A stretch of DNA of 64,000 nt from Dryomyza anilis (taxonomy: Eukaryota; Arthropoda; Insecta; Diptera; Dryomyzidae). This document shows, piece by piece, positions 23,601-35,600 of the stretch (position 1 is the first letter of the stretch; each line of letters begins with the position of its first letter). The position numbers and the translations under genes were made by a program. The notes under the pieces were generated by a model. That model searched no databases, had not been told where the DNA came from, and saw nothing but the letters and a program-made list of their open reading frames with translations. The stretch spans positions 28,054,963 to 28,118,962 of the forward strand of contig OX638133.1 in the NCBI GenBank assembly GCA_951804985.1, read 5' to 3'.

Positions 23601-26600
23601 GCATAAAAATTGAATTATAAAAAAAAAATCTTCGAAATTTTTTATTATAACTTTTTTCCTGTTATTTTTTAAATACAATTTTTACAACACTTATTTCGAT
23701 TTTTTATGGAAAATATTTTTTCCGAATTAAACAAACGGTTTTGAATTCGATTCGACAATACAAAAAAATGTGACTTTCAAACAAATTCAAATCATTGAAG
23801 TCAAAGCAAACGGATTGAATTCATTGAAAAAACTATTTTTTGTACTGAGACTTCGAATTCAAAACCGTTTTATATGAATTTCGATTGGAATTCTATCGAA
23901 AGACGCAACATGAACGATAAAATCGAATTTAATACAAAGCTGAAATATATCCAATTAAAAACAGTTTTTTTTTTTGTAAAATTAAGTATTTCCAAAGAAT
24001 TGTTCGTATTTTATTACGATTTTCCTGAGACAAAAGATACTCTATAATTCATTTTATGTTAAAACATTTTAATTTATTGACAATTTTTTCGCAACATCTG
24101 GACAATTATCCACAAACCATTCGCACATGGTTACATTACGTGGGTTTTGTTGTCCAAATATTAGACGTCGAAACTTTTCACTGCCATAATATCTTTCAGT
24201 AGCACAAAATAAATAATCATCTTGCACAAAAGTAATCTTATTATTATTAAGTCTTATTGTCCAAGTACTATTCGACGGAATTTCGTGGACTTTTTGCCAA
24301 GAGACTATACGATTTTGTAGCGATTCATCACGATAGACAACTTGTCGTTGCCAGACGTGTCTCAATATCCCAGTTATGGCCGAAACATATCCATTTTTGT
24401 AGATTGGCTTCAATTGTATATCAAAGAAAGCCTCTTCAAACGAACTCTTCTCATACCACGTTATCAAATTTTGACGATCTTCGTCCACTTGAAATTTCGC
24501 CAATTTGGAAACATATAAATATTGCTGCAATTCAGCATTTTGCAGACAGATAGACTTTTCGAAATATAATTGCTGCAATGATGTTGGCAACAGCTGTATG
24601 GCTTTGTCCAGTCGCCGCTGCAATTCGGCAGCATATTAAGAGGTACTGTTTTGGTATTGTCTAAAACGATAACCGACGCACAATAAATACAAATCATCGA
24701 TATCACCACGTGCTATGAATTTCATATACAGATATAGTTCAGCATTAACCTTTAGTCGTTGTATCGCCACATTGAGTTGATTTTCCGTAGCGATATTTTC
24801 GAGATGTTGCGCTATAATCTGGGGTTTTCCAAAACTGTAGGCTCGATCGATTGCATCCTCGTATATCTTGAGCGACAATGCGGCATCGTTAGAATATTCA
24901 AAGATCAGTTGTCGACAATATTGTTTAGTTTGTTCAACGATTATATTGTTGCTGAAGATACTCGCCAAATGAATTCCCTCGACCTGTATTATATACTCTC
25001 GAATTTGTTGATAAACTTCGTTGATTATCAGTTGTTTCTTGGGTTCAAGTTCAACACTACCACGTATTACCTCTTCGTAAATAGCTTTGTGTAGTGCCTT
25101 CGAAACTTCTAAGTCTGAAGAATTGCTCCACGCAGTTTCCAGTATATTTACATTTTTCACAATTGGTTTTGTTCGTATGGCTAACTTATAGATGTCATCA
25201 TTGTCGTAGACACTATACGCGTTTGAAGTATTAAAAAATATCAGAAAGAATATCAGAAAGAAATCGTGGTACATCGTTGTCTGTAGCTGCGGTTTTCTGT
25301 TGGACCAACGAGCTCTACGCGACGTTTGTGCTCATTTTATTTATTATTTATAATTTATAGATACGTTCATTAAGAAGAACTATATACACGAGTGATTGGT
25401 TACACCAAGCAAAACAATATATATAATGTATAATAAATATTAGGGATGTAACAGAGTTACAATGCGGATCTTGAAAAAAAGATCCGCGGATGTGGATGCT
25501 GATCTCTCTTTCCAAATAATATATGCATATATTTAAAAATCAAAAATTATATAAAATCAAAAATCTTAAAATTGGTTCATGGATATATTTATCTATTAAA
25601 CCAGTTATATTATAATAATATCGTCATTGTAGAACTAAAATTCACCAAATACATTTTTATGAGAATCTTAAAATTCATCTTTGTTCGTAATTATTACAAA
25701 AAGTAATTGATACCTTTGTAAAAATTGAAATACCAATTGATAGATTCACATTTTGTTATCATTTGATACAAATATTGAATTCATTGATCAAAAATTAAAA
25801 GTTATATAAAGATTTTTGTAAATGAACAATTGGCATTCATTTGGGAATCTTAAAATTCATCTTTGTTCATAATTATTACGCAAAGTAATTGATACATTTT
25901 TAAAGTTGAAATACCAATTGATAGATTCACATTTTGTTAGCATTTGATACAAATATTGAATTCATTGATCAAAAATTGAAAGTTATATAATGATTTTTGT
26001 AAATGAACAATTGGCATTTTGAAAATGTTGTTGGTGACTTTTAGTTCTACAACGACGATATAATAAAGAAGATACATTAAATACATACAATGTTAATAAT
26101 AAAAAAAAAATAGAAAGCATATTAAACTAGTTGGTAAGGTTAGAACACATGGGAAATTTTTAAGTAGGGATATTATGATAGTTGGTGTGATGAAGTTAGT
26201 AAGAATATGGAAAGTTATAGTCGGTTTAAATACCCTACAAATATGTGATAATGTGTGTGGTGCATAGGTCACCAGGGTTTACAAATCCTGAAAATAACTA
26301 CAAACTTGAAATCGCTGAAGAATTTCCTTTCATTTGATACCCAATACATCGAATTTCTATTTTTTTTTTCGATAACCACAAGTCGGTTCTCGAGAAAACA
26401 TAATTTTCATATATTTGTGCCTAAAGTCAATATATATTTGACCAAAAAAAGTTCAATTAAGCTCTTATAAAGTAAAATTCAGCTGTAGATGTAAATTTTA
26501 TGAGGTATTTGAACATAAGTGGTCAGTTCACAGGTCACAAATGACCGATCATGCCAATTTTCTTGTTGAAACTGCCTAGATATATAAGTAATCTAAAGTA

Positions 26601-29600
26601 GAAGTTTCATTGATTTAACTCTTCTACTTTTTCTGTAATCGTTCAACAGACAGACGGATTCGACTGATCAAGAATATATATATATATTTTTCCATACCTG
26701 CTTCCTTCTGGGTGTTACAAATGGCGCGCCGCGGCGTACCAAACTTAATATACCCTTTCACTCTTATTATAGGGTATAAAAATGTACTTTCGACAAAAGG
26801 TAAAATTGTGTTCCTACTAATTCTACAAAAATCCTACGAAATTACAAATCAATATTCACATCCAGAATTAAAGTAAATTAGATAAATTCTTTTTTTTTTT
26901 TTGATTTCATATGAACAAAAATGAAAATCAAAAAAAAATGAAAATTTGCTATTCTTTTAATTGATTTGTAATGAATTTATATAGCACACTAAACGATATA
27001 GAAACGAATTCGAAATGATATCGTTGGAACGAACATAAATATCGTTTTCGACTATCGTTAACGATTCGAGAACGATAGCATTCTCGAAAAAATGGCTCTG
27101 TCGTTAACGATATCATTATTGTATGAATTCTTAATATCGGAACGAATTCGAAAAATTTTCCAATTTCGATATTAACACGGATTCGAAAAGTTATTCAATT
27201 TCCATATTACTTAAATTAATTTTCCTTGAAAATATCTTTCATGGCGCAGTGCACCAAGCATTCTATAGCATCCACAACATTAAAATTGCTTACCTAATTG
27301 GGATTAAAAATTAGTTTATTGAATGCAGCAAATATATATTTCATACACACAAAAATAAACATCGTTTCCTGAAAACACTTTCTCAAACAAACACTAAAAT
27401 GTTTGCAAGCTCGGATAAGTTGAATTGTTCAAGTGATGCATCTTTTGTGACAAGCTTTACGATTTTTGGGGCAAACACATTCAATGTAGCATTATTCCGA
27501 GAAGCTATTAGTATTTAGGGCAAACACTTTTAAAATAGATTGAGTTGTGGGAAACATTAGTGTTTGTCCCAAAGATATATCAAGTATTTATTACTTATCT
27601 TAAACACTTTCATTATTTACTGGTAACAAATCAGTGTTTGGGAATAACAATTGAAGTGACTTTTTAAAGTGTTCTTGGTAAACATGTTTTAAAGTACTTA
27701 GATATTGTTTTGTGCAAACACTAGAACTATCCAATCGTTTGCAAAAAGCCATTATTATTTACGACTAACAATAATTATTTCTGGCATCCAATATGTATTT
27801 ACCAGAAGTAACCGATAGCTTCCCAAAAGTATTTTATAAACCTTTCGTTTGAGAGTGCATCCATAGTAGAAATTATACTAAGGTAACGATCGGTAACTGA
27901 TCAGCATTTTTACCTTGTCATAATCCGACATTGCCATACATGAGCAAAAACATGATCTGGCCATAGTAATGTCTTCCCTCTACTAGGGATTAAAACTAGT
28001 GTCAGAACTATTCGGTTGTGAAAATATTTGTAAAAACTAAACTATCAAAAACAAATTAGTTATTTTTTAACATAGACACTTAGAAGGTTTCGTAACGATG
28101 ACTTATTCCGACTAAAACAAAATACGAAATGTCTTTGCGACTATCGTTTTTCAGGGAACGCAAAGGTTTTACAAAAGTTATCTATTAAGCATCGTTTAGA
28201 TATATCAGAAAGGTAACTTTTTAAAGTAAAAAAATCGGGATAGTATCCGCACAGTGGTATCTCTGAACTTCATACTTCAATGTTGGCATTCGTTTTTTGT
28301 GTTTTTGTGTGAACAAAACTATTCGATTGAAAATAAACTTTCAACTGATGCCTTTTATTGGTTGACTTAAATATAACTTTATAGTGACATTTTAGAGCTT
28401 TAAAATGCGAACATTTGTAAGCCTTTCAAATACCTTTTTGATAACTTTTAAAACATTCGTATATCAACAACTGTGAAAAGTTAGAATAAAGTTAGGTTTT
28501 GAACATAGTTTGTCTGTTTGGAATCTTCTTTTTCTGAGTCTTCTATAATTCTCAGAAAAGTCACATTTCTCTATCTACCACACATACAAGAATCGATGGA
28601 GTTTACTAGGAATTGTCGCCTGTCTCGGACGCATTGCAATCTCGAATATTCTTTATGTCTCGTTCATCTAAGATGTCATCTTTACCTATTAGATCTAAAT
28701 AAATTACTATTGGGATCAACGATTTAAATTACCATACCAATTACAGTGGGAATGAGTGCTCATATTTTATTGCACACCACTGTATGTTGAATAGTACTTT
28801 CTACTGGAACAGATAATAAGTTGCATAGCAAAATCAATAACCAAATTAAAAAAAATTAAAAATATTCTGTAGTTTAGAGTAGTCATTATTAGTCGCCTTT
28901 AAAACAAAAATACAGCACTTAGTACACTCAGAAAAGAAATTATTCTCAACCCAAGAAACTTATTCGGTTCTCTCAATTGTTAAATCGATTGATATAGCCA
29001 AACTAAAATGGTTATATTTTGTATTTCATCAATTTAGAATTGTTTTAAAACAATTACAGAATAATATTTCAAGTATCAACCGATTTCATTAGCAAATTTA
29101 GAATTAATTTCAATATAACCGAAAGAAGTTGTTTGTTACAACTAATTGTCGTAACCAAATGGAAACAGATTTCTGTGTGTTGTAACTATTTTTTTAATAG
29201 TATGTAGTATTTTGTGGAATTTTCTACAGTTTTATATACTTTTTGAGACACTCATTACTTGTATTTCAAGTAACAAAAAAGTATTAGTTGTAACAACTAT
29301 CTTCATGCGCTTCAAAATAAATATTACAAATTGGTTAATGGAACTGCCATATTCGGTTGTAACTTGAAATATTTTTATGTTCGAAAACTGTTGTGAAAAC
29401 TGTTTTTATTTTGAACCAATTTTGGTTATAAGAACCGACTGCATAGTTGAGCCTATCGAATAAGTGGTTTGGGCACTGTGTTGGTTGATGCAACAAACAG
29501 CCATGCTCTGTGTCTATTAATTTAAAGTTTTTTTTTCATTTTCTGCGTGTACTTTCGCCGCTTAATGTAGTCGTGTTTTTTGGTTTTATTTTTCAGTAGT

Positions 29601-32600
29601 TGTTTTTAATTAAAAATTCTGATAGTTATGCAAACACAATCATCGTCAATCAACAGGCGGCCGACTGACCGTTCGATCGATCGCACGTTGGCGCTGAAAT
29701 TGTTGACATGTTCGACGGTCGTCAGTGGTGCCACCATCTTTTGTTGCAATATCATTCACTATACAAATACATACAACGCACACACACAGACACACACCCG
29801 CTGACATTGATGCAAAATGACACTTCTCACTCAACACAATCGAATGAAAGCACTTGCGCTACAGTGGATTTTATTGACAAAATATTTGAAAATTAGTGAT
29901 TTCCATGTAAATATGGATTTCTCTCTGGATGTCTCAACTTTTATTAGTTTCAAAAAAATATTTAAAATTTATTGGTCCACACAGAAAAATGTTTTTTTTT
30001 TTGTCATTAGGTCTAAGTGAAGTCCAATGTTAGTTGTACCAACTAACTGCAGTTCTACAAATTTGTTGATGAACCTATATTCAATTGGAAATATTAGCAA
30101 ATGCACAAATCAAATTATCTAAAACTATATTCAGTTACCTAAAACTGTTCTAAATTGGTTGCAGTCCAAACTACAAAGTTTCTGCTGTAAGCACTGACTT
30201 TGCTGTTGTGATAAACAATTTCTTTTTCAAAAATCTCTGGTATATGCGACAATTTCGGTTTGATGAGATCAATAGTTGTACACAATGAAAACCATTTTTT
30301 TTTGGGAATAGAGAAAAAGTTAGTTGAAACAATCGACTTCATGCGGTTTAAACTAAATATTTGCTGATAAATTGATAGAACTGATAGATAGGTTGACACT
30401 TTAAATATTAGCAAATACACACACCAACTTGTTCTAAAACTCTTCGAAATGGATTGATATCCAAAATATAACCTTTATATTTTTAGATATTAGAACCGAT
30501 TTAGCAGTTTAGAAGTCAGACATCTACACAGAAAAAAAAATCGACAATATTATGAATTTATTCATAAATATTATGAATTTTTTCACAAACTACCAGATTC
30601 ATCATATTCATGAATATATTCATTATACATATGAAATTATTCATTATACATATGAAATTAGTCGTACTATCGAACATCATAGTGAAGAACGAATTGTTCT
30701 ATACATTGAATTTGAATCATCTAATTGATGAACCTGTTAAAAAATAACAGAAAAAAAACTAAAAAAAAAATTTAAAAAAAAAAAAATTTAGATAAAAGAA
30801 ATATTAAAAAAAAAATGTTTAAAAAAATTGTATATCAAACATTTATAATCGTATTCATAACATTGATGTCGTTAGTCATTAATTTTATGAATGGTTCTTC
30901 AATACAATGAATCATGGTTTAAAAAACGGTATTCATCAATATGATGTACATTTTTTCTGTGTAGTTGTACAAACAAAAAAAAACTCTTTTGACATGAGTT
31001 TCGAAAAACAAAAAAGTTTGTTGTAACAACCATTTTCAGTCGGTTGTAATGAAATATCTCTAAAGTAATTGATGTAACTGCCTTTTTCGATTAGGACTTT
31101 CAAATTATTATCAAATTATTACATAAAATAGTTTTAAAACTGTTCTAAATTGGATGTAGTCCAAAATACAAACATTTTTGTTTTAGCTATAACAACCGAA
31201 TAAGTAGTTGAGAGAATTGAATAAATATTAAAAAAAAAACTAATAAAGGAATAAAAAATAGTTCACTTAATATACTGTGCTCTTCATATCCACAATACCA
31301 GCACGCGTTGCATTTAAAGCCAAGTTCAATTTCATCGCATTGTATCTGAGAAATTGATTGAAACGCACTTCATTAAAAAAAAATAAATAATGGAACACTT
31401 TGTAAAGCATTCGCATTGAAACAAATAGTCCACGCCCCACACACACACACTCACACAAAGAGTAACGCACTCACACGTCTTGTTACGCCCTACGCCCAAC
31501 ACCATACTACACCCACTTCTTCACACAATCAGTCACATGACATGCGATACAACGTAACGCAGAAAAAATAATCGACGTAAATATAACAACCGATAATAAT
31601 TGCATTCATTATTCAATCCAGCAATGAAATTCACTAATTTAATGAAAACATTTGCTATTCTTCGTTAAATCAGCAATTCCGTTGGCTAATATGAACATCA
31701 ACTAATTAATTGACCTACAAAATGCAGCAAATTAATTAGTTGGTGCAGTTTCAGCATTTATATTTTCTAAAACTGCGCCGACTAAATTTTTATATTCATT
31801 GAATTAGTGAATTTAATTGCTGGATTGATTAATGAATGCAATTAATATCGGTTGCTGTATTTACGTCGATTATTTTTTTCAGCGTACGCAGTTTTAATTT
31901 TTTTGTATGAGAAAAACATTCGTAAAATTCGTTTACATCTTTGATAGCAACGTCCATTACTCACGTTTACTCTTTCCTCTCTTCTGTCTCTTATCTCTCT
32001 TTCTTCCACTCTCTTACGCTATGTATGTCCATCTCGTTTTCTGTGCATTATAAACACTCTCTCGCTCGCTTCATCATGTTTCACCTGTGGCTTCAATCGC
32101 AAACGCTATCGCACAATCGCAATACTACGACGTATTTAACGATATTTACGAAATATTTACGAATCTACTAATATTACTATAAATTCAACACAATTTACGA
32201 ATAATTTAAATTTATATAATATATAATTCATACGATTTGTATTCATTTTATGAAATTACGAAATCATTAAATTTTAAATACCTTACGAAATTAACAAATT
32301 ATACGAATTTTACGAAATCCAAATTGTGCATAATCTAAAAATGTTAACGATATCTATGAATATTATAAATCATAATTGAAACGAATCGTATGAATTCCAT
32401 TTACAAATTTTATAAATTTTACCAAAATTACATATATTCTACGATTTTTGTAAACTCTACAATTTTTACTACTTTTACGATTGTAACGAATTTACGATTT
32501 ATATGAATTATACGAATTCCTCAAATGAATTTTACAAAACTCTACGAATGAATTCTACAAAACTGCAGAACGTCGGCTGGGATTTGCCCCATGGACACTC

Positions 32601-35600
32601 ATTGCAGGCGCGTTGCAAGGACCTCGGTCTCTATAAGTTGCTCGGCGAATCACGTGTGCTCTGCTCAAATGGCCTCTGGGCACCACGAATGCCTTCGTGT
32701 GTCCCGACCACACTATTGACGAACTTTTCCGATGACAGCGCCCCCTCAATTCGCATTAAGATCAATGCGGGCTCCGGTGCCTTCGAGCCGTCCGGCGTGT
32801 TGGCTGTGCTGCCGGCGAGCACCATAAATCTCGATTGCATGTATCCTCGTGCCCGAGGGACGCCGGAGTGGACCTGGACTAGCTGGTATATGCAGTACAC
32901 GACAGGTAAGTCAGGCTCTTGAGACTCTTTAAATTTTTTAAATTCTTTAAATTCTTTAAATTCTTTAAATTCTTTAAATTCTATAAATTCTATAAATTCT
33001 ATAAATTCTTTAAATACTTTAAATTCTTTAAATTTATTAAATTCTTTAAATTTATCAAATTCTTTAAATTCTTTAAATTCTTTAAATTCTTTAAATTCTT
33101 TAAATTCTTTAAATTCTTTAAATTCTTTAAATTCTTTAAATTCTTTAAATTCTTTAAATTCTTTAAATTCTTTAAATTCTTTAAATTCTTTAAAATTCTT
33201 TAAATTCTTTAAATTCTTTAAATTTTTTAAATTCTTCAAATTCTTTAAATTCTTTAAATTCTTTAAATTCTTTAAATTCTTTAAATTCTTTAAATTCTTT
33301 AAATTCTTTAAATTCTTTAAATTCTTTAAATTCTTTAAATTCTTTAAATTCTTTAAATTCTTTAAATTCTTTAAATTCTTTAAATTCTTTAAATTCTTTA
33401 AATTCTTTAAATTCTTTAAATTCTTTAAATTCTTTAAATTCTTTAAATTCTTTAAATTCTTTAAATTCTTTAAATTCTTTAAATTCTTTAAGTTCTTTAA
33501 ATTCTTTAAATTCTTTAAATTCTTTAAATTCTTTAAATTCTTTAAATTCTTTTAATTTTTTAATTAAATTTTTTTAATATTATTTTTCTCTCTCTCTCTC
33601 TCTGTCTGACAGGTTGGTCCACTGCTCACGAAGAGAAGAATCTGCGGTATCGTCTGACGATCAAGGACATTCAGAACAGCGACTCGGGCACCTTCACATG
33701 CACCTCGCCGCGCGGCCTGACCAACAGCATCACGATTGTGGTGGCCACCTCGACATGTCCGCAGCTGCCAGAGCCGGCGGTACCGCTCTCGTTGCGCTTG
33801 GAGGGTAACAAGCTGGGACAACGTGCGCTGTACCGTTGTCCGTCCGGTTATCGCATCGACGGCAGCGTTAATTCGACCTGTTTGGCCTCGGGCAATTGGT
33901 CCTCGCCACCGCCCACATGTCAGGCGATATTGTGTCCGCGTCTGGTGCTGGAGGATCCGCACCTCAGTCTGGTCGAGTTGAATACGTCGGCGTGGGGGCG
34001 GGCGGTGTTCAAGTGTCAGTGGGGCTTCAAGTTGAGCGGTCCGCCGGGACTGGAGTGCGAGCCGACGGGCGTGTGGAGTGGCCCGGTGCCACGGTGTAGA
34101 GGTGAGTAAATCAGAAGCGTTTTTTAATAAAACAAAATAAATACAAATGCACTTAAAAAGTAGTAAATGTAGTAAAACTACATTATGTCAAAACAAATAC
34201 AAAATGTATTTAAATTTTACTATATCATTTTCTCGGTGTATATTTCACTATTAATAAAAAACGGAAAATTCGCCAGAACTTTATACATTTGCACTAGTCT
34301 GGCATGTAATCAAATTAACGGTGCTGCATCAAACGTCAGATGATCTGACAACCGTCGCCGCCAGTTAGTGTTGCATTAACTCGGACATTTTCTAGTTTTA
34401 TTTTCTACTTTTTACAAAACCAACTAAAGCATGTTGCAAAATTTTTATACAATTTTCCTTTTAAAAATTTCTATATTTTTATTTCGTTTATTTTTTGTCG
34501 TCTAGCCATACAATGCCCCACACCGCTGGCACCGCTCAACGGACGCATCGGCGGCACCAGCAGCTCGCTGAATCAACGACGCCTGACGGTGGGCGCCCTC
34601 GTGACATTCAGCTGCAACGAAGGACATTTGTTGGTCGGCGAGCCGAGTATCATTTGCACGGAAACTGGTTTCTGGTCACATCCGCCACCATTTTGTAAGT
34701 ATATCAAATGGAGTTGAGCAAAGAAAAAAGGTTGGGGTTTTTTTTAGACAGCAATAAAAAAAATGACAGAAATAATTAGCTTATGTTGGAAAATGCATTA
34801 GGGTGCAAGTGTAGGTGAGGTTAGTATAAAAAAAAGAGCTGGACACTTTTTTTGTCCTTCAATTTATGCAAAATTTTATTGCAAATGTGGAATTGGATAA
34901 TGCAAAGATTTAACAGGATTTTCAATTAAAAGGAAAGCGTGAATAATTGAAGGCAATTAAAATAAAAAAAATGTAACAAAATGGGGGAAAAAATAAATGT
35001 AATAAGTGGTTTAAAATAGTGGTCAGTTGCAATTTGCAAAAAAGATTTGCCGTTTTATTAAGAACAATAAAAAGAGTATTAAATTTTATTTGTTAAATGT
35101 TATGATATATTTTAGTATATAATCTTCGTCAAATCATTCTTACCAGACAAAAATTATTCAAAAATTATTGAGTTCAGATTCAGAAATCTATTTTTCAACG
35201 AATTTTTCTTCTGATTAACTTTTTTTTCCTTTTCTAAAATTTAAGTTTTAAATACAAATTATATCAATCAAATTAAATCCGTTGAAGTCCTCTAAATCGT
35301 ATTTAATTCGATTTTTCATGTCAAATATTAAATTTATATTAATTAAATGAAGTTATCGATCGCTATGTTGATAAATTTCTTATTCGCTATGTTGAAGAAT
35401 TTCTTATTGAATGTAACTAGGGACAGTTTGTTTTTGTTGTGGTCAAATATGAGAAATTAGATCGGAAAATAATTGTTCGAGAAAGGATAAAAATTGTGTC
35501 AGAGAAGAATTATCTCGGAGACGAATTGTCCATAACAATAGTTCAACATTTCTATATTAATATATGTTAATGTACAGAAATATCTAAATTTTCTACATTG

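Noticed and set aside
32631..33239. 202-codon minus frame with EFKEFK repeats and the FKF frame on plus
   Set aside because: Direct translations of the 9-bp satellite, partly overlapping hig exon d antisense.
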